Shown one piece after another: positions 1 through 6,042 of a stretch of DNA of 8,980 nucleotides (its first letter is position 1; each line of letters begins with the position of its first letter). The stretch spans positions 1 through 8,980 of the forward strand of contig CANGXK010000083.1 of NCBI GenBank assembly GCA_947457715.1. Reading direction: 5' to 3'. Both the position numbers and the translations under genes were made by a program. This stretch comes from Gemmatimonadota bacterium. GTDB lineage: Bacteria > Gemmatimonadota > Gemmatimonadetes > Gemmatimonadales > Gemmatimonadaceae. The notes beneath the pieces were generated by a model. That model was given only the letters and a program-made list of their open reading frames with translations, was not told the origin of the DNA and searched no databases.

Positions 1-1384
1 CACACAGCGCAAATGCGCCGTCACTTCCTGTTCGCGTCTGCGTGTCCTGACGCTTGAACTGCACGCTCGTTCCCCCGACGATCTGGAATGCGGCGTTCCA
101 TTGAGCACGCACGATCACATCACGCAATGCGCCACCGGCCTCGTCGAGAAGTCTGCCGTCGATTGCGCCATGGGATGGCGATTGTTCCTGAGCCCCGCAA
201 CGTGCGGGTCGGGCCGTACTCACGACCGGCGCGACAACCACCGCAGGCTGATTCTGCGACTGCCGAGCAAATGCTGCTGAATTGACATACGCCACGTGCA
301 GAGAGTCTGCCACCAGCATGGCCATTCGCGTGACGACGCCACCCTCGACCTGCAGTCCTTCGACGCGTGACTCCACCCGCGCCGGACGCGGTGGACGTCC
401 GAGGACTGGTGCGAATCGACGGATGACACGTCGCGGCATACGGACTTCCCACGCGCGCACGATCCACGACCCGCTAGCGATCTGTGCGAATTCCACGCGA
501 CCACCGGCACCGACGGTACGTGCCTCCGACTCAATGGGCTCGTAGAAAAACTCGACGTCACTCAACGTTGCCTCGCCCGATCGCATCCAGATGGTTCCGC
601 GAATATCCACTACGTTCGCTCGAGTCTCGACCGGGCGAAACTCGATCCCTTGCGCGCCGCTACGCGTACCTGATCCCTCGACCACCCGAAAGCAGTGCTG
701 CTCGGCGAACTCGCGCGAAAGCAGGATCGCTTCGTCTGGTCCGCGATACCAAACGCTGTCGGAGTCGGTGGTCACGTAGCCCTTCGTCGCGATCACCGAC
801 GGCGATAGGCTGGCGAACGGCCGGTCAGTGACACGCGACCGAAAGGACACGGCGTCTGGAGTCAACGCACGGCCTCGCCGGTCCTCGTCGCGGGAGTACA
901 TCATGTAGTCGGCGGCCAACTCGACGCCGGACGTGATCGACAAGCTCGACTGCCACGCCGTCCTTGCCTCTGTGAGCAACTGGCCAGCCAGCGAGAGAGA
1001 GTCTGGCGATCGTCGGCAGACGGCGTCCGATCGCACGTTGAACGCCACCAACTCGATCGGCTGACGCGTCAGCGTGAGATCGATCCGTTTGACATCGCCG
1101 TCCGCCAGCTCGAATGCAGGGAGTGTGAACGGGCGTTGCCCAAGACGCAGAATGCGGAGCATGAAACGACCAGCTCGGGGCGCTCGCACGACGAAGCGGC
1201 CATCGATGGCAGTCGTGGTGCGTCCGAGCACGGAGTCGGAGGGTACGCCGAGCAGCAGCACGACGGCCCCGGCAATCGCACGATTGTCGACGTCCGCTCG
1301 CAGTGAACCGGACACCGACTGAGCGGGGAGTAGCCGGCTCAGAACCAGGAGCATCGGCAGGAGTACTGCCAGCGTTCGTCGCAC
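1..1384 (-). CDS. Secreted carboxypeptidase-regulatory-like domain protein, C-terminus off window
   Basis: Reading the minus strand gives one unbroken frame of 461 codons running off the left edge. The N-terminus is a clear signal peptide: MRRT, a Leu-rich core, then LLPAQ at residues 18-22. Residues 23 to about 105 look like a carboxypeptidase-regulatory-like (beta-sandwich) module, with a G-x-L start, an AIAGAVV strand and the typical AIDGRFVV turn. The middle part contains FRVVEG and a VDIRGTIWMRSG...VEFFYEP stretch, a pattern I associate with secreted proteins of Gemmatimonadota. A second module begins near residue 400 (GAIDGRLLDEAGGALRDVIV ... TGSDGAFALC). The protein is probably exported; no enzymatic function can be assigned. 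A GTG start at 1384 is preferred because GGAGG lies 5 nt upstream and the signal peptide then starts cleanly. An in-frame ATG at 1408 is the alternative. The gene lies downstream of phhB on the same strand. Confidence 0.8.
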   Translation of the reverse strand, partial: MRRTLAVLLPMLLVLSRLLPAQSVSGSLRADVDNRAIAGAVVLLLGVPSDSVLGRTTTAIDGRFVVRAPRAGRFMLRILRLGQRPFTLPAFELADGDVKRIDLTLTRQPIELVAFNVRSDAVCRRSPDSLSLAGQLLTEARTAWQSSLSITSGVELAADYMMYSRDEDRRGRALTPDAVSFRSRVTDRPFASLSPSVIATKGYVTTDSDSVWYRGPDEAILLSREFAEQHCFRVVEGSGTRSGAQGIEFRPVETRANVVDIRGTIWMRSGEATLSDVEFFYEPIESEARTVGAGGRVEFAQIASGSWIVRAWEVRMPRRVIRRFAPVLGRPPRPARVESRVEGLQVEGGVVTRMAMLVADSLHVAYVNSAAFARQSQNQPAVVVAPVVSTARPARCGAQEQSPSHGAIDGRLLDEAGGALRDVIVRAQWNAAFQIVGGTSVQFKRQDTQTRTGSDGAFALC

Positions 1385-1389
1385 CGCGT

Positions 1390-1394
1390 CCTCC
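1390..1394 (-). promoter_or_regulatory. Shine-Dalgarno site deciding the start of the secreted protein
   Basis: On the minus strand GGAGG is followed after 5 nt by GTG (1384-1382). The upstream in-frame ATG at 1408 has only a weak, distant purine run, so this site favours the GTG start. Confidence 0.55.
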
Positions 1395-1453
1395 GCATTA
1401 TTGCGCATTGTACCAACGGCACCTTTCGGCTCGCACGTCGATTGCCGAACTCC

Positions 1454-1738
1454 CTACGCCGCCGCCAGCTCCTCGATCGCGCGGGCGAGATCGAAATCCT
1501 TCAGCGTGATTCCGCCCGCGTCGTGCGTGCTGAGCGAGAAGTGCACCTTGGTGTAGCGGATGTCGATGTCGGGGTGATGCTGCATCGCTTCGGCGATATC
1601 GGCCACCTGCGCGATGAAGGCCACGCCTGCGGGGAACGTCGCGAAGTGATAGCTCTTCACGAGCGTGTCGCCCTTGCGCGACCAGCCGGGCAGCGCGCCG
1701 AGGCTGCGCTGAATTTCGATGTCGGACAGAGCGGGCAT
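1454..1738 (-). CDS. phhB: Pterin-4a-carbinolamine dehydratase (PCD/DCoH family)
   Basis: This 94-residue protein has the usual length for the family. It dehydrates 4a-hydroxytetrahydropterin, the by-product of aromatic amino acid hydroxylases, allowing recycling of the pterin cofactor in the cytoplasm. The family signature is complete: E-AMQ-HHP (residues about 50-56), a Tyr six residues later, then KVHFSLSTHDAGGITLKD with the conserved His and Asp. The start gives MPALSDIEIQ, matching the short helical N-terminus of homologues. No good Shine-Dalgarno is visible before this ATG. No phenylalanine hydroxylase gene is in the window, so the partner enzyme cannot be named from context. The gene is divergent from the radical SAM gene (122-bp gap) and is followed on its own strand by the secreted-protein gene. 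Confidence 0.93.
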   Translation of the reverse strand: MPALSDIEIQRSLGALPGWSRKGDTLVKSYHFATFPAGVAFIAQVADIAEAMQHHPDIDIRYTKVHFSLSTHDAGGITLKDFDLARAIEELAAA

Positions 1739-1832
1739 GAGTCACTAGACTAGGGTCGCCCGCAGCGGCGGACAATGCCTGCGCGTGGAATCCCGCGGTC
1801 ACAGATCACACACATGCCGCCCTGTCTTGCGC

Positions 1833-1851
1833 TTTCGGTTTTCGTTCGGTA
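1833..1851 (+). promoter_or_regulatory. Direct-repeat operator candidate upstream of the radical SAM gene
   Basis: TTCGGT occurs at 1834-1839 and again at 1845-1850, an exact 11-bp period, ending 10 nt before the ATG at 1861. The same arrangement precedes imuA at 2962-2980. The alphaproteobacterial LexA box (GTTC-N7-GTTC) has the same period. That this is a LexA/SOS operator is inference. Confidence 0.5.
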
Positions 1852-1860
1852 GCGTCAAAC

Positions 1861-2922
1861 ATGCGCCCCGCCACCCTTCCCGTTTCGCCGGCGCTGCCGC
1901 CCGACCCCTTCAGGCCCGACCCGCTGCGCCTGCTCTCGGCCCAGGCCGATCTGCAGTATCACGCGGCGCCGACCCGCGGGATCTTCAATCCGCCGGCCGC
2001 GACCGGCATGGGATTCTGGTCGATCAATCCGTACGTGGGGTGCGCCTTCGGCTGCGCGTACTGCTACGCCCGCGACACGCATCGGTTCACGCTCGAGCGC
2101 GCCGGCGACATTGGGCGGCAGGTCGCCAGCGCGATGCCGCCGTGGCTGGCCTTCGAGCGGCGGGTGCTGGTGAAGGAGCACGCCGGCGCGCGCATCCGCG
2201 AGGCGCTGCGGTCGTCGCGCTCACCCCGCCCCGGCGACTCGCTCGTGATCGGATCGGCCACTGACCCGTACCAACCGGCCGAGCGGCGCTTTCGCGTCAC
2301 GCGGGAAATCCTGGAGTCGTTGCTGGTCGCGCGCGACTTCTCGATCGTGATCATCACCAAGAGTCCCCTCGTCACCCGCGACGTCGATGTACTGCAGCGG
2401 CTGGCCGAACGGCACGCGGTGCAGGTGCACGTGTCGCTCATTACGGTCGATCGCGAGCTGGCGCGGCGCTTGGAGCCCCGGGCGCCCACGCCCGAGGCAC
2501 GATTGCGGGCGGTGCGCCGGCTGGCCGACGCCGGGCTCGCGGTGAGTGTGAACTGCATGCCGGTGCTGCCGGGGATCACCGATGCGCCGGCCATGTTGGA
2601 GGCGCTGGTGCAGCAGGTGGCGGCAGCCGGCGCCAAGAGCCTCGGGGCCTGCGCCCTGCGGCTTCGGTCCGCGTCGCGAAAACGGTATCTGCCGGTGATC
2701 CGCGAGAACTTTCCGGAGCTCTCGGCCAGGTACGAGGCCACGTACCGCCACAGCGTGTACGCCGCCGACAGCTACCGGGCCGGACTGCAGCAGGTCATCG
2801 AGAAGTGGTGCTGGAAGTACGGCCTGACCACGCGGGAATACCGACGGGATGACGGCGATGCGGATAACGAAGTCGCCCTGCCCGAGCCGCTGATCCCCGA
2901 ACTCCAGCTGGTCCTGCTGTAA
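1861..2922 (+). CDS. Radical SAM protein, SplB/Rv2578c-like (COG1533 type)
   Basis: A 353-residue protein with the radical SAM cluster motif C-x3-C-x2-C at Cys61, Cys65 and Cys68, inside SINPYVGCAFGCAYCYAR. The cluster binds [4Fe-4S] and S-adenosylmethionine to make a 5'-deoxyadenosyl radical. Family landmarks are the preceding GIFNPPAATGMGFW block, SATDPYQPAE (about residues 136-145), the ITKSPLVTRDVDVL strand and the EPRAPTPEARLRAVRRLADAGL helix. The closest named relatives are the Rv2578c/PA0069-type proteins, distant kin of spore photoproduct lyase; their substrate is unknown to me. The protein ends with QLVLL (349-353), which resembles a beta-clamp-binding peptide. The ATG at 1861 has no evident Shine-Dalgarno but gives a plausible N-terminus. 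The gene lies 57 bp before imuA on the same strand and shares its upstream repeat, suggesting a role in the DNA-damage response. That role is inference. Confidence 0.88.
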   Translation: MRPATLPVSPALPPDPFRPDPLRLLSAQADLQYHAAPTRGIFNPPAATGMGFWSINPYVGCAFGCAYCYARDTHRFTLERAGDIGRQVASAMPPWLAFERRVLVKEHAGARIREALRSSRSPRPGDSLVIGSATDPYQPAERRFRVTREILESLLVARDFSIVIITKSPLVTRDVDVLQRLAERHAVQVHVSLITVDRELARRLEPRAPTPEARLRAVRRLADAGLAVSVNCMPVLPGITDAPAMLEALVQQVAAAGAKSLGACALRLRSASRKRYLPVIRENFPELSARYEATYRHSVYAADSYRAGLQQVIEKWCWKYGLTTREYRRDDGDADNEVALPEPLIPELQLVLL

Positions 2923-2961
2923 GCCTGTTTTCCTGAATCCGCTCTTTCCGCCGCCCTTTAC

Positions 2962-2980
2962 TTTCGGTATTTATTCGGTA
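2962..2980 (+). promoter_or_regulatory. Direct-repeat operator candidate abutting imuA
   Basis: TTCGGT at 2963-2968 and 2974-2979, again with an 11-bp period, running directly into the ATG at 2980. The extended form, CTTTCGGT then five bases then TTCGGTA, is shared with the copy at 1832-1851. The spacer holds TATTTA (2968-2973), a possible -10 element that would place transcription initiation at about the A of the ATG. A repressor bound here would cover the promoter. The SOS assignment is inference. Confidence 0.5.
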
Positions 2981-4245
2981 TGACCGCATTGCCTGCTCCC
3001 GTCCTCGCCACCGCCCTCGCCGAACCCGAGATCACGCCCGCTCAACCGGATCTCACCATCCTGCGCGACCAGCTGCAGGCGGTGGTCGCCACAGGACGGC
3101 AGGCCAGTGGGCCGTGGAGCACGGGGCTGGCCCAGTTGGACCGGGCGCTGGGGGGCGGCATCCCGCGGGGGCGCGTGACGGAAATCAGCGGCCCGTTGGC
3201 GGTGGGAAAAACGGCGCTGCTGCGGCGCCTCGTGACCCAGGTGCTGCACACCGGCGCGTGGGTGGCGTGGATCGACGCCAAGCGCACGCTCGCCCCGGCA
3301 CCGTGGACCGCGCTCGGTGCGCGCTTCGTGGTGATCCGTCCGCCCGATACCAAGCGCAGTGCGTGGACCGCCGACCTGCTGCTGCGCAGTGGCGTGTTCG
3401 CGCTGGTGGTCATCGACGGGGCCCCGCCGCTATCGCGCGTACATGGCGTACGCTTGGCGCAGCTGGCGCGCGAACGCGACGCGGCGTGCGTGGTGCTCGA
3501 GCATCACGACGGCGGTCGTGAGGTGCGCCCCAGTCGACTGGCCGGCACCGTGCGCCTGCGCATCGCCGCGATGCCGCCGTGCGCGCCCAGTATGCCGCCC
3601 TCCATACGCCTGCTGTCGAGCCGACGACGACCCACCCGATCACGAGACCCGGTCGCCGGAGAACCGGTGACCGGAGAACCGGTGACCGGAGAACCGATCG
3701 CCCAACAGGCGATCGCCGGATCGTCGCCCACCGTCGCCGACACATCGCGACGGTTCGTGGTGACCGTGGAGAAAGGGGGAAACAGTCAGGGTCGCAGTCC
3801 GTCCATCGAGGTGAGCAGTGCAGTCGTCGTGGCGCGTCGCGTGTGTGCGAATTCCGAGATTCCCGATCGGCGCGGGGTGGCGCGAAGCGCGCGTCGTCCC
3901 TGGACCGCCCGCGGCAACAGCAGCGACGCCGAGCAGCCCGGCCAGCACACCGAGCACCCCGTCACCTGGGGCGGGCTCGGCGTGTCCGCCAGCGACCTGT
4001 ACGGAGTTGACCTTCCCGGACACCCAGCTCGCCTTGCCGCTGGGTTTGCCGATGGCGCCATCACGCTCAGCAGCGACCGCCCGTTCCCGCCGCGGGAGCG
4101 CAGTGACCGCGAAACCGACCAGCGTACCCGCGACTGGACGCGCCACCGCGGCCGCCGCCGCGCCGCCGCCCCCAGCTACGGCCGCCGCCCCAAACGCCAC
4201 GAGCCCACAGCCCACGGCCCACGGCCCACGGCCGAGCGCCCATAG
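2980..4245 (+). CDS. imuA: ImuA, RecA-like accessory protein of the translesion mutasome
   Basis: ImuA works with ImuB and the DnaE2 polymerase in damage-induced mutagenic bypass. The RecA-like core is clear: LDRALGGGIPRGRVTEI leads into Walker A GPLAVGKT (residues 71-78), and a Walker B-like LVVID ends at Asp146. The core closes with RRFVVTVEKGG near residues 257-267. Between core strands there is an insertion with a five-residue tandem repeat (DPVAG-EPVTG-EPVTG-EPIAQ-QAIAG, 223-247). After about residue 280 the frame continues for some 140 residues of unrecognised Arg/Pro/Ser-rich sequence that overlaps imuB in another frame. Known ImuA proteins are, as I recall, about 230-280 residues, so this tail looks acquired by loss of an earlier stop. 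No Shine-Dalgarno precedes the ATG, and the mRNA could be leaderless. The core identification is firm; the extent of the functional C-terminus is uncertain. Confidence 0.85.
   Translation: MTALPAPVLATALAEPEITPAQPDLTILRDQLQAVVATGRQASGPWSTGLAQLDRALGGGIPRGRVTEISGPLAVGKTALLRRLVTQVLHTGAWVAWIDAKRTLAPAPWTALGARFVVIRPPDTKRSAWTADLLLRSGVFALVVIDGAPPLSRVHGVRLAQLARERDAACVVLEHHDGGREVRPSRLAGTVRLRIAAMPPCAPSMPPSIRLLSSRRRPTRSRDPVAGEPVTGEPVTGEPIAQQAIAGSSPTVADTSRRFVVTVEKGGNSQGRSPSIEVSSAVVVARRVCANSEIPDRRGVARSARRPWTARGNSSDAEQPGQHTEHPVTWGGLGVSASDLYGVDLPGHPARLAAGFADGAITLSSDRPFPPRERSDRETDQRTRDWTRHRGRRRAAAPSYGRRPKRHEPTAHGPRPTAERP
3646..3720 (+). repeat. 15-bp tandem repeat within imuA
   Basis: Five consecutive 15-bp units lie in frame. 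Units two and three are identical (GAACCGGTGACCGGA at 3661-3675 and 3676-3690), and the flanking units are degenerate. Each unit encodes five residues, so unit changes would lengthen or shorten ImuA without a frameshift. Confidence 0.8.
3808..3813 (+). promoter_or_regulatory. Shine-Dalgarno site for imuB inside imuA
   Basis: GAGGTG lies 4 nt before the GTG start at 3818 (6 nt from the GAGG core). It supports independent initiation of imuB within the imuA coding region, 428 bp before the imuA frame ends. Confidence 0.5.
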
Positions 4246-6040
4246 CCCGAAGCCCCAAGCCCCGGGAGCCCACAGCCCCCAGCACTGGGACAACGCCCCC
4301 CGCGCCCTCCTCATCGACACCAAACTCCGCGCGGTCTCCCTCGCCGCCGGTCGTGCCGGGGTCCGCGCCGGTATGCTCCTCCCGGAAGCCCGCGCCTGCT
4401 GCGCCGATCTCGACGTGCGCCCGTGGGACGATCACGCCATCCGCGACGCCGTGTTGGCCGCCAGCACCGCGCTGCTGGCCGCCAGTCCGCAGGTCACGCC
4501 GGTGGCCGGTGCCCCCGGCATGTGGTGGGTGGGTGCCAACGGGTTCGATGCCGTCGGTGGTGAAGCGCAGCTGGCGCGCACCCTGCTCACCATCGCGCAG
4601 CAGTGGCACCCCGATGCCCGCGTCGCCATCGCCGATTCGTGCGTGGCCGCGCGCGCCGCCACCTGGGCTCCGCGCGCGCGCAGTCGTGCCATGCGCAGTC
4701 GCGCCGTGCGTGAACGTGACCCACAGGGTGTGCGGGAACGCGACCCGCTCACCCTTCCCGACGGCATCACGATCATCCCCGCCGGGGAGTGCGCCCAGTA
4801 TCTCGCGCCGGCGCCGCTGGGACTGGTGCCGATGGATGATGACCTGCGCGACGCGTTGCAGGCGCTCGGCCTGCGCACCGTCGGCGCACTGGCGTCGCTC
4901 GACGCCGGCGACATCGAAAAGCGCTGGGGCCCCAGCGGCCTCACCGCGTGGCGACTCGCGCATGGCCACGATCCCCGTCGACCGGGACTCGTGCGCGTGG
5001 AAGCCGCGCGCAGTGCGAGCGTGGAGTTGCCCGCGGCGGTGGAGAGCACCGAGCCCGTGCTGTTCGTGTTACGCGCGCAGTTGCAGCGCCTGCTGCGCGA
5101 ATGTGTGGAAGACGGACGCGCTGCCGCGGCGGTGGCGATCACGCTCGTACTCGACGCCGGCCGTCAGTATCCCATCGACGACATCGGCAGCGAGATGCGC
5201 GGGCATGTCCACGTGCCCGAAACGTCCGACGACACGACCACGAAGGAAGCAGGACGAAGGGAATCAGGACGGAGAAAGGAACCGCCCCCTGCCCCCTCCT
5301 CCCTGACACCCTCCTTCCTGCCTCCTCAGCTGTTGGCAGTTTCAGAAGTGTCGGCCGCATCCCTCCTCAGCATCCCACAGAGGTCCATCACGCGCGAAGT
5401 ACGTCCCGCGCGTCCGCTCGCGCGACTCGAGCCGCTGTTCGATCAATGCCGCAGCCTGCTGGAACGGTGGAATATCCCGGCGCCGATCATCGGCGTCACC
5501 GTTAGCATTCCCGCCACCGCACCACTCGCCGCCGATCAAGGCGACCTGCTGATCCCGTCGTGGCGCGACGCCGCGATGAATGCCGAAGCCGTGTTCGCGC
5601 GCCTGCGTGCGGTGCTCGATCCCGACAACACCGGCACCGTCGTCGTGCACCCCGAAGCCGGCGACAGTCATCGCCCCGAAGACACCGGCCGATGGATCAG
5701 CGCCGACGCCATGGCCCTGGGCGCCGCGCCGATACCTGCACCAACACCCACATCGCCCACACCCAGCTCGCCCACACCCACCGACGCCGTACTCCGTTTG
5801 CTCGACACGCCGGAACCGGTGGACGTGGAAGCACCACACGGCATTCCAGATGCGGTGTGGTGGCGCGGACGACGCGTGTCGATCGCCAGCGCCGACGGGC
5901 CCGAACGCCTGAGCGGTGACTGGTGGCGTGCCGACACGTACGCGCGTGATTACTGGCGGTGCGTGGCTGAGGATGAAGGCGAACTGCTGCTGTATCACGA
6001 GGCCGGCGCGAGATGGTACCTGCAGGGGTGGTACGACTGA
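3818..6040 (+). CDS. imuB: ImuB, non-catalytic Y-family polymerase-like mutasome subunit
   Basis: ImuB bridges DnaE2, ImuA and the sliding clamp during translesion synthesis. Family blocks are spread over 740 residues: RVACVRIPRFPIG (6-18), HWDNAPRALLIDTKLRAVSL with AGVRAGM (156 onward), the palm-like MWWVGANGFDAVGG (235-248), VAIADSCVAARAATWA (to 284), the IIPAGECAQYLAP...LGLRTVGALASL block (317 onward), RPLARLEPLFDQCRSLLERW, and the C-terminal DGPERLSGDWW...RDYWRC...WYLQGWYD. The first acidic residue of Y-family polymerases is Arg11 here and the SIDE-type motif is absent, as expected for catalytically dead ImuB. Clamp-binding candidates are QGDLL (574-578) and QLALPL (70-75). Four low-complexity insertions separate the blocks: about 20-155, 285-316, 475-510 and 642-656. 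The GTG start follows GAGGTG and just precedes the conserved N-terminal block. The gene overlaps imuA by 428 bp. No dnaE2 follows. Confidence 0.88.
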   Translation: MQSSWRVACVRIPRFPIGAGWREARVVPGPPAATAATPSSPASTPSTPSPGAGSACPPATCTELTFPDTQLALPLGLPMAPSRSAATARSRRGSAVTAKPTSVPATGRATAAAAAPPPPATAAAPNATSPQPTAHGPRPSAHSPKPQAPGAHSPQHWDNAPRALLIDTKLRAVSLAAGRAGVRAGMLLPEARACCADLDVRPWDDHAIRDAVLAASTALLAASPQVTPVAGAPGMWWVGANGFDAVGGEAQLARTLLTIAQQWHPDARVAIADSCVAARAATWAPRARSRAMRSRAVRERDPQGVRERDPLTLPDGITIIPAGECAQYLAPAPLGLVPMDDDLRDALQALGLRTVGALASLDAGDIEKRWGPSGLTAWRLAHGHDPRRPGLVRVEAARSASVELPAAVESTEPVLFVLRAQLQRLLRECVEDGRAAAAVAITLVLDAGRQYPIDDIGSEMRGHVHVPETSDDTTTKEAGRRESGRRKEPPPAPSSLTPSFLPPQLLAVSEVSAASLLSIPQRSITREVRPARPLARLEPLFDQCRSLLERWNIPAPIIGVTVSIPATAPLAADQGDLLIPSWRDAAMNAEAVFARLRAVLDPDNTGTVVVHPEAGDSHRPEDTGRWISADAMALGAAPIPAPTPTSPTPSSPTPTDAVLRLLDTPEPVDVEAPHGIPDAVWWRGRRVSIASADGPERLSGDWWRADTYARDYWRCVAEDEGELLLYHEAGARWYLQGWYD
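4204..4282 (+). repeat. Heptanucleotide repeat tract in the imuA/imuB overlap
   Basis: Units of 7 bp with consensus CCCACGG/CCCACAG run through this stretch: three identical CCCACGG units at 4211-4231, with degenerate units on either side and one 2-bp irregularity near 4267. The unit CCCATAG (4239-4245) supplies the stop codon of the imuA frame. Seven is not a multiple of three, so gain or loss of one unit would shift the imuB frame. Confidence 0.75.
4678..4746 (+). repeat. Short tandem repeats in imuB (RSRA and RERDP units)
   Basis: Two near-identical 15-bp units (4678-4692 and 4693-4707, starting GCGCAGTCG) are followed by two 16-bp copies of TGCGKGAACGYGACCC at 4707 and 4731, a 24-bp period. 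They encode RSRAM-RSRAV and the twice-seen RERDP. The segment lies where other ImuB proteins have a short loop, so it looks like a local expansion. Confidence 0.65.
5244..5344 (+). repeat. Degenerate palindromic element inserted in-frame in imuB
   Basis: A purine-rich arm (5244-5274) and a pyrimidine-rich arm (5296-5326) are imperfect inverted repeats, about 24 of 31 positions, around a 21-nt loop. The right arm contains 25 nt (5302-5326) that are the exact reverse complement of 6089-6113 in the element behind imuB. The similarity continues to about 5340 (CCAAC-AGCTG-AGGAGGC against CCAAC-TGCTT-AGGAGGC on the opposite strand). It encodes an Arg/Lys- then Pro/Ser-rich stretch (KEAGRRESGRRKEPPPAPSS and following) absent from the usual ImuB fold. 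It resembles a REP- or MITE-like repeat that became coding. Confidence 0.75.
5753..5780 (+). repeat. 15-bp-period repeat near the imuB C-terminus
   Basis: TCGCCCACACCCA occurs at 5753-5765 and 5768-5780. It encodes the Pro/Thr/Ser linker PAPTPTSPTPSSPTPTD between the central region and the conserved C-terminal block of ImuB. Confidence 0.6.
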
Positions 6041-6042
6041 CA

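Noticed and set aside
120..831. Several 60-115 codon frames on both strands in the first 830 bp
   Set aside because: The continuous minus-strand frame of the secreted protein explains this region and gives sensible protein throughout, including signal peptide and domain motifs.
2064..2741. 225-codon minus-strand frame opposite the radical SAM gene
   Set aside because: It is a shadow of the conserved radical SAM coding sequence; Arg/Ser-rich with no motifs.
3640..4282. CRISPR array, considered because of the regular repeats
   Set aside because: The repeats are 7 or 15 bp units in direct tandem without unique spacers, and they lie within coding frames.
4067..4969. 300-codon minus-strand frame opposite imuB
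   Set aside because: It is antisense to conserved ImuB blocks and its translation is Gly/Arg/Ala-rich low complexity.
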